Source: Diphasiastrum complanatum
Lineage: Eukaryota; Streptophyta; Lycopodiopsida; Lycopodiales; Lycopodiaceae
NCBI GenBank assembly: GCA_029204225.1
Contig: CM055113.1
Location: 11,060,234-11,124,233, forward strand
DNA length: 64,000 nt
Direction of reading: 5' to 3'
Part shown: positions 35,122-47,418 of the stretch, piece after piece
How the letters are laid out: each line of letters begins with the position of its first letter
How positions within the stretch are numbered: the first letter of the stretch is position 1
Notes under the pieces: generated by a model
Told to the model about the DNA's origin: nothing
Databases searched by the model: none
What the model saw: the letters and a program-made list of their open reading frames with translations, nothing else
Position numbers and translations under genes: made by a program

Positions 35122-36672
35122 ATGGCTAGTAACATGAATCTGATCCAAATGTGGAATGCATTTTTGCTCGCTGCAGTGATGATGGGCAATATATTGATGA
35201 CAGATTGCCGCACACTATCCCAATCTGTTGATAAATACTTTGTCTGGAGTGATCCTTTGGGAAATCTGGTCTACAAGCCCATGCCAAATGGGGACATGCT
35301 TATGGATTTCTCATCTGTGGGGTATAAAGGCAGCGACGCTCCCTTCCCTTGTGCTCCAGTGATCAAGACACTGTGTCCCTCAGGTGGGGACGATACTGAT
35401 CAGATTCAGGAGGCTATCGACGAGGTTTCGGCCATGCCTTTAGACGAGAATGGCCTGCGAGGAACGGTAAAGCTCACTCCAGGCACATTCAACGTCGGTA
35501 GCAGAAGCATTGTGATTGAAGCTAGCGGTGTAGTACTTCAAGGTAGCGGCGTATCAGAGACAGGCACGGTGCTCAATGCGCATGATCTTCCAGCAACTAT
35601 CTTGTTTAAAATCGGAACGTATGGCCAGATTCAAGGAGTTGGGCGTCCGGCCATCATCAGTGAAACTGGGCCGTCGGGTTCAAGAATACTGATCGTTGAT
35701 TGTTCAGACGGCTTTCAAGTTGGAGATAAGGTGCAGGTCTTCTGGCCCTGGACAGACTCATGGATTGCCATGATGAATATGACTCAACTATGGGGAAATC
35801 GTCACGGAACATTGACCACTATCGAGCGTGTAGTCAAAAATATTTATGACAACGTTCTTATCTTGGATGTTCCAGTTCCATTTCGAATAGATCAGCAGTA
35901 TCTTGGTGGAGAACATGTTGCAGGAGTTCAGCTCATTCAACTGCCAGTTGAGAAAAGAATCTCCAATGTGGGCATTCAAGATTTGATGGCTGTGAAAGAC
36001 GCCACCATGCCCTATGGCTCGGGGAGCTTCCTTCACAGCGTCAACGTAGAAGATGCATGGTTCAGTAACATGGTCGTGGTGGATTTCGGTGGCAATCTAA
36101 CGGCCCGGGCCAACATCAGTGGAGCTCAAGCTACTGTGTGGCTCAGTGGCAGCAAGATCACAGTGGAGAGGCTAAACCTCATCAGAACGATTCCAGCTAA
36201 GTCCCTTGGTCCCAAGCCCTTTGATATCGCTCTGGAAAGTCCTGCTCAGCAGATTCTGGTACGAGACACGCATGTGGCAGGAGACTACCAGATTGCCCTG
36301 CTTACCAACAACGGAGTGCAGGGTCCCAATGTCTTTTACAACTGCAGAAGCTCGGGGAAGAACCACGCCCAGCCGCATGCCCTCTTCGCCACAGGACTGC
36401 TTTACGACAATGTGCAGATGGACATAGAGTATGGGACTCTGGACTTTATCAACCGGGGGCTTACAGGATCAGGAGCAGCACAAGGCTGGGCTGTGGCATA
36501 TAACTGCAGTGCTTATGCGATTAATGTGCTGAGTCCTCCGGGGGCATATAACTGGGCCCTCGGGTGCAATGGGCAATCCATAAACAAAGATACACGGGTG
36601 ATTGGCTTAATAGATCCATCCATAACCTCGCTATATGAAGCCCAGCTCCTGGCAGCATCAACAATATTTTGA
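35122..36672 (+). CDS. Secreted right-handed beta-helix (pectin-lyase-fold) protein
   Basis: Intact intronless frame of 516 codons from the ATG at 35122. An in-frame ATG at 35080 is possible, but the later start gives MASNMNLIQMWNAFLLAAVM, a good signal peptide. The mature part has the motif GDDTDQIQEAIDE (residues ~88-100), then GTFNVGSRSIVIEASGVVLQ and GSGVSETGT. This is the entry strand pattern of the Pectate_lyase_3-like beta-helix, followed by repeated short beta turns. Several N-x-S/T sites (for example NMTQ, NLTA, NISG) suit secretion. It probably acts on a polysaccharide in the wall or apoplast, but I cannot name the substrate or catalytic residues. GC content is visibly higher than in the surrounding DNA. 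It is the only undamaged host-like gene here. The lack of introns and the composition fit either a retrocopy or an old transfer from bacteria; both are inference. Confidence 0.85.
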   Translation: MASNMNLIQMWNAFLLAAVMMGNILMTDCRTLSQSVDKYFVWSDPLGNLVYKPMPNGDMLMDFSSVGYKGSDAPFPCAPVIKTLCPSGGDDTDQIQEAIDEVSAMPLDENGLRGTVKLTPGTFNVGSRSIVIEASGVVLQGSGVSETGTVLNAHDLPATILFKIGTYGQIQGVGRPAIISETGPSGSRILIVDCSDGFQVGDKVQVFWPWTDSWIAMMNMTQLWGNRHGTLTTIERVVKNIYDNVLILDVPVPFRIDQQYLGGEHVAGVQLIQLPVEKRISNVGIQDLMAVKDATMPYGSGSFLHSVNVEDAWFSNMVVVDFGGNLTARANISGAQATVWLSGSKITVERLNLIRTIPAKSLGPKPFDIALESPAQQILVRDTHVAGDYQIALLTNNGVQGPNVFYNCRSSGKNHAQPHALFATGLLYDNVQMDIEYGTLDFINRGLTGSGAAQGWAVAYNCSAYAINVLSPPGAYNWALGCNGQSINKDTRVIGLIDPSITSLYEAQLLAASTIF

Positions 36673-38167
36673 TCAAATCTCTCTCGTGGAAACTAAGATC
36701 CCACTTTTGCTTCAAGTTCTCATGCAAAGGCGTTGGAAATTGGTGAACTTTGGAAACCTTCGGGGTTTTTGCGAAGCCTTCGGGAGATGTTTCGGCATTT
36801 TTGTGAAGCCTTCGGGATTTTCGCAAAGTCTTCAGGACATTCTCTCTTTCTCTTCGCTTTTTCCACAAAGCCAATTTTGCATGATAGGCATTTTTGGCAC
36901 TTGTCGCACTTTTCACGTATTTCACACTTTTGCGAAATCAGAACCAGAGAGTGAATATGTAACGGAATACAAAAAAGCAAAAGTGGACAAGGACAACTAA
37001 CTAGAAGAAATCAAAGTAAGGATGTTCTTTTAATTACTAAAAATTAGATCAGCTGTCTCTCCATTCTCTATATATAGATAGATAGATAGATCAAGTGTTG
37101 GAATCAGATGACCAAAACACAATGTGTGCTATTCCAATGTGGCAATCCATGCAATCATCTTCTCGGCCTGCACAGGTCCACTTTAATGTTATATAAACAG
37201 CCTACTTTGGTTGTCATAATGCAACTTTTTCAACACACATTATGCTGTTATTGTATTTCTCCTATGTTCCTCTCCATTTCAATGTATCTCTTGTTTCTTG
37301 ATTCATGATCTTTGTTATAATGGCAGTTCTAATTCATAGTTCATAACCTGAAGAAAACCTGGCATCCCACCCTCAACTCCTAGCCACCCACTATCTACCT
37401 GAACCCAAAAGGGCTCGTCCCAAGGGACAAGAGATAATGTGCATTTGCTTCTTATGAGGAGAAGAACCTAAGGCCCTAATTACTTATGAAACAAGTGTGT
37501 ATGGGACAAGTGTGTAGGAAATGGCATCGTTGGGCAAACTCAATGACAACCACAGCCTTGTGCTGGCTTGCGCCATCGTCTCCTCCAACATAACCAACAT
37601 CAAGATAGAAATCAACCTACTATAAAAAACATACAAATCTACCAAAGTACACCAGCTAACGTAAATCAAGATTAGCTTCAATCAAATAAAAAATTGTAGG
37701 CAACGATCCAAAGGACTCAGGGTACATTGCACTTTGCTGAACACCACGTTGATTAGTGGGCCAAGTTTGTGTTTTTAACCAAATGTTTTTGTTGTATATA
37801 TTTTATTAGAATTGTTGACAATGGTGAGGAACTTAGTAGCCAGCCAGTTTAGTGGGCCTTGATTTGGTCAATGATAGCTAACAACTTAGCTTTTTACATT
37901 TGAAGATTCTCATGTTTTCAAGGTAGGTGCAGCACAATTTGTTTAGTCATGATATTTCAAAACATGTATATTTAGATATCATTCTTAATGCAGCATATAG
38001 AATGCTGATGGTTGCATTCGTTAGATATAAGTACCCAAAGGTGGATGTACTCATGGGCAAAAATGCATGGAGAAGACATCCAATTCAACTTGAATAATGG
38101 AGCTAGAGTAACATTTTAGTGAAACAACTACAAAAAACTATATTGTACAAAAAACTACTATAAAATG
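36673..38167. other. Downstream region; no further gene
   Basis: Directly after the stop is a short repeat region with several CCTTCGGG words (GAAGCCTTCGGG, about 36756-36840) and runs alternating with TTTTTGCGAAG, perhaps in the 3' UTR. A TAGA run lies at 37073-37092. I saw nothing else recognisable up to the LTR at 38168. Confidence 0.45.
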
Positions 38168-38688
38168 TGTTGTGTCCATGACCAGTAAGTAGGATTCAGT
38201 ATACTCCTAGTCTTGGATACACGGTACTCCAGCAAATCAAGCTGTTAGTTATGCCACGTCATACCGGATGTGACCCGAAAGTAACTAATATCCTTTTGAG
38301 GCCCAGAACACACTAAATAGAGTTACACAAGGTATGAGACAGTGTATGCATGTGTACATTTATCAATAGCAATTCTGTGAATAGGTGGTCCATGCTTAGG
38401 ACTCTATTTTCTAGGTGAATCTATGTATAGAGAACTTAGGGCTATGCATGGCTATGTGCCCATGATGCTTTTGGCTCTATATATTGAGGCCAAACTCGCC
38501 CTACTCCCCATTGTGATCATGGATTGATTGCCAGGGTTTCACTCTACATTCATGCTTCTTGTTCCTTGGCTTGGGGGTGAAGCTTCTAGAGTTGATTGGT
38601 TGCTTCTACTTGGTTGGGTGGTTGCTCCATAGTGTGTTTTCCATTGTGTTTTGTCTTGTAAGCAGGATCTTAGGGAGCTTCCCTTATA
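38168..38688 (+). repeat. LARD-B left LTR
   Basis: Starts TGTTGTGTCCATGACC and ends about GGAGCTTCCCTTA. TATA-like CTCTATATATTGAGGCC at about 38474. Reverse-orientation copy at 9226-9722. Confidence 0.8.
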
Positions 38689-38689
38689 G

Positions 38690-38701
38690 TGGTATCCAAG
38701 C
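38690..38701 (+). promoter_or_regulatory. Primer-binding-site-like sequence (LARD-B)
   Basis: TGGTATCCAAGC directly after the LTR, resembling the tRNA-iMet site TGGTATCAGAGC with two mismatches. Confidence 0.5.
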
Positions 38702-41700
38702 AAGGCTTACGAAGATTGGAGAATATGGAGAAGGGCTAACTTTCGTCGAAATTTTGGATTGGATCCATGGGAATTATCTTCCAATGGTGGATGTACTATC
38801 CCAATTTCAATTTGCATGCTGCTAAGATCCATTACTCTTGGGATTCTTTGTGGTTTTATGGAGAATTGTCCATGAAGGCCAATTTGTGATGCTTTTTTGG
38901 AGTTTTTTCTTGTGTAGATCAAATCGTTGGTAGAGCTGAATTTTCTAGCAAGTGTACTTTCGTTTTAGAGTTCATTAATGATGAAATTAATGATGCATGC
39001 CGGTTCTCTCCAATGATTTAGGATTCTAAGCTATGTTTTGGTCAAAATTGCTTGGTTTTTCATGCTTTTTGTCACAAAATAGATAGCAAGAACCAAAATT
39101 AGCAAGATCAGATCAATTAGATGGTTGTAATTTTTTAAATTCATTTGCATGTGTTAGAGAAAGTGTTGTATGTCATGAATTTCCACTTTAGGGTGATGAA
39201 AAAACCGGAAAATAAGTATTCAATGTTTTGGCTCAAAAGTTACTATTCATGAATGTTTTCTAGATTTGTTCTTGTTTTTTAATAGTCATTATGACACTAT
39301 CTAATGATTACATGTCGATGATATGGTCCAAATGGGATTTAGATAGTGATTTTTGGTCAAAATTTGACAATTTTGAGCTAGAAATGGACTATGTGAAATA
39401 ATATTGATTCAAATCATACCTTTTTGTGCTTTTATGTTGCCAAATTATAGTATATCAGGTTTGATTGCACTTGCATGTGGATTAGATCCACAAGATCATG
39501 TTGAAAAAGTTGAAAAAAAGTCCAAAAACCAAGGTTTTTTAATGGTTTTTTTTTTTTTTTCATTATTTTCAGAAGTTCTTCTCAAAATCTTTGAACAAAA
39601 CTTTGGATGCACATTCTCAAGTGTGTAATGAAGTTGTCCAGAGGCTCTTGCAAAGTTTGGTAGGAATCAGTCACCATTAAGGGCCTCAAGAAGTCAAAAT
39701 TTAGTGTATATTTTATGATTTTTGAGCATGCTAACTCTTGATAGTGGATCTAAAGCCTATGAAAATATCTACAATATGAAAGATAGTTGTATTGCCTCCA
39801 ATTTGAGCCAAACCCAATTTAGTGGTGGGAGGCTTAGGCACCGATCTCCTTACATTTTGCTTGTTGGCGCCCTCCATAAAAGCTATTTTTGGTGGATCTA
39901 ACCTATGCTTTCTTGTTGGACATGTTTGAAGCTTCTATTCCTCTCTAAACAAATCTAAAAGCAAAGAATTTTTAAGAGAAAAAGCGGGTGGTATGGGACA
40001 TAAGTGATTCCAAAGAAATTTTCTTGTGTGAGAGTGATTTGTAGACCAATGGTTAGTGGGTACTGTAATGGTAATGGTAATACAAGCAAGAGAATTCATT
40101 GGCTATTTGTTTTAGGGTATTTTGAAAAATTATGAGATATATATTTGAGTCCCAAATGGTATCTCATTATTTACAACATTTGGAGGCCTTAAAGTCTATT
40201 AGAACCCATACTTTTTATAAATTTATTGAATATAGGACAATTGGCTTTCATATAAATCCTTTCTAAGGTGAACTAAATTCTGAAGGATTGGTTACTATTA
40301 TAAGAAATTCTACTTCCATATGGATGTGAATTCGACTTGGAATCTATTGAAATTTTTAGTTGATTCAGATTCAATGAAGGAATGACTAAATTCATGGAAT
40401 TTAGACTTCTTGAGCCCAGACGGTTTCTCTATTTCATACTCAATTATTAAAAGTAATATTTGTGTCACTTAGGATAAAATATTTTATGATCTGGAAAAAA
40501 ATTATGGTTTGTAATAGTGTCGGACATTCATTATTGACTTTTTTGTAATAGTGTTAGACGCTCATTACTAACATGCTTATGACCTTTTAATATTTAAACA
40601 TTGTTTCTCGAGGAACTTTTTAATTGAAATTATGGAATTTCTTTTAGAAAAAAGGAGATGAAGTGATAAGGTTGCATAAATTTCTTAGAGGAATCTAGTA
40701 CTGTCCAAAAGTTGGACTATCCAAGGAAAATAGAGGAGCTCTCTAGGGATTGTTGAGAATAATCTTGAAGTAGAGGAGCTTTGGAAATTGAATTGTAAGT
40801 TATTCGTGTCTATTGATAGTAGAGATAAAGATTAAATTTAAGTTTCACTGATCGAGTTTACCAAATACCATTATGTTATGGATTGGAACAGATTCAAATA
40901 AAACTCTAATCTTAATCTTGTGACCAAAGATGTTTGTATAAGTCGACTTAATCTTAAGTAGGAGTACTAGGATCTGTTGTAGATTGACTGAGTTGAAGAA
41001 AATTTTGTTAGTGAAAGTTTGATGGTTAAAAAAACTTGAGGATGTGGAATTGTTCACGTCAGGAATTTCTCAGATGTATTTTTTACTCATGAGAAATAGA
41101 GTTCTTTTGTAGCCGAGTTGCAAAATTCCTAGTGAGTTATGTGACTAACATATGTAGATTTTTGGAGAACTCCTTCGGATTATAGCATATGTTTATATTG
41201 AATCATAGTGAAATATTTTGTTTATGTATGTTTCAATCTTGTGGATCTACTATGTATTTCCTAGGTATTGACTTTAAATTGTATACTTAAACTTGGAATA
41301 GTTACTTGTTGGTTAATGGTTGTTTCTTTGTGAAAGAATAATTTATAAACTTAGTGATGGTTTAGAAGAGGTTCTAAATGTGGTGTTATTACTAGTTCGC
41401 CTGCACCTAGACATTTGAAAATTCTAAATCATTAGCAATTAACTTGAATAGTTGGATTACTCTTGAATGAAGGTAATTAAGTGAATAGTGTAAAGAAGAT
41501 TCACCAAGAACTGTTTGTTTTAATCTATATTGCTTATAAGACACATGATTTTTAAATGACTATGATTCATTAGTAAAAGTTATGTGTATAGAATATAGAA
41601 AAGTATTGGCATATAGTATTTCTCGAATGGGAAATAGACTCTAAGTATTGATTGTTCTCAATGAGCTCATATTGGATGACAAAGTTTAATGAATATAAAA

Positions 41701-42920
41701 AAACAACCATTGAACAATTGGAGTTCAACAAAACTTTGTAATCTCTAGATTTTGTTCATATAGGATTGTATACAGTTTTTGTAGTTGAAGATGAATCTAA
41801 AATAGTTTTGGTATGTCTTTTGTCCTTAATTACCTGATTGATCGCATAGTTTAGATAACTCATATCTTGCTAAAATCAAGTTGGAAGAATAATCTTGAAA
41901 TCAGTAATTTTTCTTGAGGTAAAAGATTTTGGAATGATTCTTATATTTCCTGAGTTGTGTGTTGGACATACACTCCAGTATCTTTTAATGATTAATTGTG
42001 ATTTAGAATTTTGCTAATTATAGTTGACAAATCATAAAATTCTAAATATTTATGATTGATGGATCATGAATATATGCTTAATTGTTATTAAGTAAATATG
42101 ATGCTTCTTATGTATAATGAGTAATTTACGCTCTTCTAAACGAGTGACAATTAGATCCGTAATTTGGAAAATCTAAATTTGTTTACTCTAGTGGTTAATT
42201 GAGAATGTATGTATCTTACATGCATTTTCATAAGATAATTTGTTTTTGCTTATAGAGGGGTTGCTTAATCTAGTGGATGCTATTCTGCTATAGATTATAG
42301 TTTAGAGGTGCTTGTGCACTAGGTTCAATCTAGATCTTCGTAAATTGTAGGAGACAAGTAAATCTATTGAGATTTAGATACATTTTGATTTCTTGCATGT
42401 GATGCTAGAAATGGGACATTTAGCTCATTAGAGTAGTTGTAGTTCTCTAGATTGAGTTATATAAGTATGAGGCTTGATAGATCTCCTAAAGATTTTGGTT
42501 GATTGAATTATTGTGCTTGGAATATTGGGATATTCTAGTAATATACATACCGAAAAGCATTGTTGTCTATAAGGAATTGTGGACAAGTTTTAGACTATAA
42601 TTGAAATGGAATTTCTTTAGCTTTGGAACATGGTCTTTCAAATAATGAATAATTCAACTAGTGATTCATGTAAATTAAATTTGCATGAAGGTGATATTAT
42701 TGGTTTGGAGAGAATTATACCCAATAGGAAAATTTATTTTTTATTGTACTTCTAAAAGTTGATGTAGTACTTTAGAGCAGAGATAAACAATTGGGGAATT
42801 GTTGTATTTCTAAATACTTATTTGACATTGAAATCAGACTAAGCATAATGATTTTATGAGTAAGTGCGAAAGTTAACAAATTGGTTTTTTAACTTTTTGC
42901 CAGCTTTGAGGACAGAACTT
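38702..42920 (+). other. Internal region of LARD-B
   Basis: Over 4 kb, AT-rich, no frame above about 75 codons and no Gag or Pol motif. The last 2.2 kb is conserved with 9723-11930. That conservation of non-coding internal DNA is typical of large retrotransposon derivatives mobilised by proteins of another element. Confidence 0.65.
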
Positions 42921-42937
42921 GTTTAAGGGAGGAAGAT
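42920..42937 (+). promoter_or_regulatory. Polypurine tract (LARD-B)
   Basis: TTTAAGGGAGGAAGAT immediately before the LTR start TGTTACGTCC. Confidence 0.6.
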
Positions 42938-43366
42938 TGTTACGTCCATGTCTTGTTCATTAGGATTCAAAATAATCTCACACTTGAATATTTGGTAGTC
43001 CAGTGTACAAGATTATTCGTTATGCCACGTCACTCCAAACTGGGTTAAAAATGTAATTAATAATCTTGTGAGAACTTAAATGCTCTAATTAGGACTTATG
43101 GAGCTAGTACATAGTAAGTGCTTGAAGTACATGTTAAGAAGATCAGAAGCAATTGGTTGAGAATTGACATCCTATATGGAATATTCCTAGGCTTTTGGAG
43201 TCTATATAACATGTAGGAACTCGCCCATCCAGGACCTGATTTTAATTAGTCATTGTAGCTCGGGGGAGAAGCTGACTGGGAATTGACTCTTGGCTTCCAG
43301 CTGGTTGGGTTGTTTGGCTCCACAATAGTCCTTTTGGTGCATGCAATAGGATCTAGAGGAACCTCA
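42938..43366 (+). repeat. LARD-B-related right LTR
   Basis: Starts TGTTACGTCCATGTC and ends near GGAACCTCAC. Contains TCTATATAACATGTAGG (TATA-like, about 43200). Recognisably related to 38168-38688 but much diverged. Confidence 0.65.
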
Positions 43367-43394
43367 CTTGATGATTACAATGAGCATTTCAATC

Positions 43395-44330
43395 TTATAT
43401 GTCTTATGGTACAAAGAAATTAGTTCATCTTGACGACAATAGTTCACACACTATTGAAGGTGAAGTCACAATAAGATTGAGCTTCCAAGCATGATCAATT
43501 CAAGTTACTACTGGATGTTATGTATGTACCAAAATTGTTAACAAATCTGTTATCAATAAGCAAATTTACTAATTTAGATCAGAGGATAGAATTTGAATCT
43601 AATTAATGCATAATTCTTGATAGGACAAATAAGGTCCTTGCACTCAAATAGAGACATGGATACTTAAATATAGATTGATTTATTGTTCTTCTGAGACAAG
43701 TCAAGCCTTTATCTTCTAGTTAATAAAACATTACTTTGGCACTATAGGCTACGTCACTTGAATCATACATTTGTATCAAATAGTCCCTAGTACTTGATGT
43801 CAATTATCTAGACAAGGGTCCTTGTCTGTCATAGCTGCATTGTCAGATTCCATTTAGATCAAGTCATAAGCATGTAACAACAAGGGTTCTAGATATTGTT
43901 CATTCAGATATATGTGGCCCAATGCAAATCTTATCTTTGGTTGGTACAAAGTTCTTTTATTACTTTTATTGATGAATTTTTGAGAAAAATAGCTGTTTAT
44001 ATTAAGAAGCAAAAATTGAAAGCTTTCAACCTCTTTACACAATTCAATGAGCATGTAGAACTCGAAACTAATAGTAGAATCAAAGCATTGAGTTCAGACA
44101 ACAATGGTAAATACATCTCAACCAAATTCAAAGAGTATTGCCTTAGCATAGACATTGAGAAACACTTTCTTACTTCTTATTCACCTTAGTCGAATGGACT
44201 TACTAGGAGAAAGAATCGAACCTTAGTCAAAGCGGCTAAGTGTATGCTTGCTCACGTGACACTACCTAAGTTCTTTTGGACTTAAGCTATTTCCACTACA
44301 GCTTATATTTATCCAAATGACTTTTAAGTT
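43395..44330 (+). pseudogene. copia-5 protease end, pre-integrase and integrase remnant
   Basis: Plus strand fragments in order: LVHLDDNSSHTIEGEV and MYVPKLLTNLLSISKF (protease-to-pre-integrase), LWHYRLRHLNH (zinc His pair), IDEFLRKIAVYIKKQKLKAF (core) and IKALSSDNNGKYISTKFKEY with the second catalytic Asp. SNGLTRRKNRTLVKAAKCML follows, where the catalytic Glu of the usual GVAERKNRT is replaced by Arg. Numerous stops and frame changes run throughout. The remnant is cut at about 44335 by a LARD-B fragment on the other strand. It is a Ty1/copia pol piece without gag or RT. Confidence 0.82.
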
Positions 44331-44339
44331 AACCAATAA

Positions 44340-44890
44340 ATCCTTCATAAAAAGATCCGTTAACTCTGCAAGTATTAGTTTCAACAATACTTGATCATAT
44401 GTCTATGTTCACCGACTAGGTTAAGTGCACCAAATAACCTAGTAATCATGAATACATCATAGATCCATACAAGATTTAATCGTGCACATATGTGAATAAT
44501 CTCACTATGACCCAGTACATACACATATGTCTTTATTTGGTAGATTTGTAACTGATCTACAAAAAAATTCTATTTCTCTTCAATAAATAACATATATAAA
44601 AAATTCTTGAGACTAAGAACACATTCTCTCTCAAGAGTTTTCTAATCTCCTTACAACTTGGCACCAAAATTTCACCCAATCAACCCATCCTTGATCCAAG
44701 TACTCCGACAAAGATTAGGTTGATTAAATATATGATCAAAATTACTTCTATCCCATAACAACTAGAATTAGTAGCTTCTGATCTGACTCAGTAATACTTA
44801 TAATGATTTCCAATTTCAATCCATCTCTAGTTCTAGATTGTTCAACACAATCTCTAAAAAATTTCTCTCAAATCTATACAACTGATAGTT
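44340..44890 (-). mobile_element. LARD-B internal fragment
   Basis: Collinear with 11340-11930: both share GTTAACTCTGCAAGTAT, CTTGATCATATGTCTATGTT, GGTTAAGTGCACCAAATAA and AATAATCTCACTATGACC. It has the same orientation as the 9226-12060 element. No LTR is attached, so it is a truncated piece adjacent to or inserted in copia-5. Confidence 0.8.
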
Positions 44891-45914
44891 CTTTTAATAT
44901 AATCTTACTCATCACTTCACCCATCATTTTAAAAGAAATTTCCAATTTCTTATAAAAGTTTGTCCAAGAGATGAAATAAAAATATCAAAATCGTGAAAAG
45001 TCAATAATAAGCACCTTCCAAATAGGATTCACTCTATTATACACAGGACTTTTCCTCTAGATATTCTCAAGTTGAACACAAGTGATAGTAACTATCATCT
45101 ATTTGAGATGTATCTATGCATAAGAGAAATTGAAATTTTCAATATCTTGGAATATTTAAATTGCAAGCCTAATCCAAGTAGTAATTTACATGATTATGAA
45201 CAGTCCTTCAGAAAAGAAATAATTCTCATACTGGACGGATCATATAAATTTAATTTGATATCCAAATTTGAGAAATTTAAAAGAATTAAGGGTTCTTTAA
45301 AAAATGAGAAATAGCTTTAAGGGCTCTCTGATTTTGCAAATTATGAGATACTATTAATGGGTCCGGACTAACCTCAAATTTTTTCAAAATATCCTTCAAG
45401 TAACCAATGGTCAATTTTTCTCATATCATGAATAGGTACTCAAATTTACCATTGACAATCAGATCTTTACAGTCCTAGAATTTGCTTTCCAAAATTACTG
45501 TTGTCCCATACCACCAATTCTTCTTTCCAAATAACCCTTAACCACCATATATGATAATCTAGAATTCAACCAATTCATTCAGATACCCTATAACAGGTAT
45601 AAGTACATATCAATATAACCAATCACTGAAGAATCAATAAATTTTATTTTCTGATAGATAAAAATCCATTTACGAAAGGATGATCAAACCATAAGGCTTC
45701 ACACATGGATTACTGTCAGATCTTAAGTATCTTTGGTTAGTAAAAACTTTATCAATCAAGGATCCTTATCCTTAAAAGAAAGCCATTTACTATACTAACA
45801 ATTTTTAGAATAAGAATTGACATAGCTAGTCTTGAAATGGATGCTTTTAGGTACAAAGGAGTGTCTGTCTCCTTGCGCAATAGAATCTCGTCTTGATCCA
45901 TCTCAAATTGTTTG
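44891..45914. other. No feature recognised
   Basis: AT-rich, perhaps a more decayed continuation of the LARD-B fragment. No protein motif. Confidence 0.35.
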
Positions 45915-46452
45915 TTATCTATTAGAAGATGTATGCGTAGCATCATTTACATTTGTTTCAAAGTAAGATTCAAACATATTTTGCATTGCTTCATCGTGTT
46001 GTACCTCATCATCATCATCATCATTAGAATCGAGTGCATTACTCTTTTCTCTAATTGTATTTTCCTCTTGAATTTGTTTCATTCTTTGTTCTCTCATGTC
46101 TATCAAAACTTGACATTGATTGTACCTAAACAGGGAATGATCAACTCCATGGAAAGGCATTCGATTTATTGGTTACACACATTAAACAAATTCAAAAAGT
46201 GACGAACATAGATTGACGAACATTATAATTAAAAACAATCATATAAAGTCAACAAACCTCAACGTCTTCCAAATTCGATGGTTGACCCTCATCTTTTTCG
46301 TCCAAACTTCCACAAATGATTTTCAACAATGCATCTTTCACACATCTTTTGCCCATCACACTTGATGCATGTGCACCATATTTTATCTTGAAAATAGTTT
46401 TTCTACGAGAAACAAAAATCAAGTACATGTCACTATTGTGCAAAAAGTACAA
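45915..46452 (-). pseudogene. Unidentified coding-like remnant with two exon-like parts
   Basis: On the minus strand, one piece (46452-46249) contains KYGAHASSVMGKRCVKDALL and ends LEDVEVC. A second (about 46130-45915) reads QCQVLIDMREQRMKQIQEEN followed by an acidic run (DSNDDDDDE). Between them lie a GTTTGT-type donor and a CTGTTTAG acceptor, compatible with a short intron, though the phase does not join cleanly. I do not recognise a family. It may be part of the sequence into which the copia element at 47157 inserted. Confidence 0.35.
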
Positions 46453-47151
46453 AAAGGACCAAGAGTGGATCCTAGTCTGATCCTCAAGAGGGATTGGTTG
46501 TCAGACTACTTGATCTATCAATCTACTTGAGATTAAAATCAATCTAGTTCAATTCTAGACACAAAATCCTAACAAGAACAATCATTAATTGAAGGTAGTG
46601 TACTTTCTGGTTTCACGTGTGAAACACTGTCTGAGTACAGACTCCAACCTAAAAATCAAGTACACATTGATAGAACCTCAAAACAATCGAAACAAATGTA
46701 GACAAATGGAGAGAATCACTCAAAATTGCTTCCAAAACCAAGATTGGTGTCTCACATTGATTATGGCCAAATGTGGCTCTATATATACAATAAGTGGGAG
46801 CTCGTGGTACTGATCATCCCTATGATCCCACATGTGTGAAGGTGCTTTGTCATATGATGATTCATCATGCAAAACTGACACTTGGACAAAACCTTCTATT
46901 TTGAGCACTTTTGGTCCATTTTCCTTCTATATGGAGATCTATTTGGATATCTTCTAGAAGTCAAAATTCACCTACTTCAGCTTATTCCACACATGTGAGC
47001 TATCCTCTACACATGGGATATGACACCTAAGCAAAGGATGTGGCTCATGCAATCAATAGATTGATGCCATGTGTCATATGTCTAGAAAACTAGTTTTTGG
47101 CCTTTTTAGCCACTAGAACTTGAATTAAATCATATGTACAACCTATATGAT
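46453..47151. other. Possible old LTR on the minus strand, otherwise unrecognised
   Basis: The minus strand has GTATATATAGAGCC (about 46776-46789) with a plausible downstream leader. No primer site or partner copy was found. It continues, on the far side of the copia-4 insertion, at 51376. Confidence 0.35.
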
Positions 47152-47156
47152 TATGG

Positions 47157-47418
47157 ACTTAGAATTTGCTTTGCACAGGAACACAGATCATGCTACACAG
47201 TAACACAGACAGAAAATCACTCTCCTCAGCAAGCTCACATAGCAACTGTATTTCTCAAAATGAAATTACACTGTACATATAGTTGTTCACTCAGGCAACC
47301 CATGCATGACCCAGGTTGCCGTTGGTGGGACGCGTGTCCCGTCGACTTGCCTCGTGGCGAGGCCAACTGATCCTTATCCATTGATAGGACCCACTTACAG
47401 TCACACAATGATTCTAGA
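47157..47418 (-). repeat. copia-4 3' LTR
   Basis: Matches 51096-51350 almost throughout (for example ACAGATCATGCTACACAGTA and GACTTG..CTCGTGGCGAGGCC on the plus strand). It follows the end of the integrase-containing frame directly. Confidence 0.88.

Larger units (their letters stand above)
38168..43366 (+). mobile_element. LARD-B element with LTRs at both ends, non-coding
   Basis: A left LTR (38168-38688) is followed by a primer-like site, a roughly 4.2-kb internal region without coding motifs, a purine-rich tract and a right LTR from 42938. The inner 40750-42937 matches 9723-11930 in opposite orientation, so this is a family. The two LTRs share landmarks (start TGTTRYGTCC, GTTATGCCACGTCA, GGTTGGGT) but differ strongly. 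The left LTR is closer to the copy at 9226-9722 than to its own partner. The unit may therefore be a chimera of two related elements rather than one insertion. Confidence 0.65.

Noticed and set aside
35788-36427. Other frames inside the beta-helix gene on both strands
   Set aside because: Shadows of the 516-codon gene.
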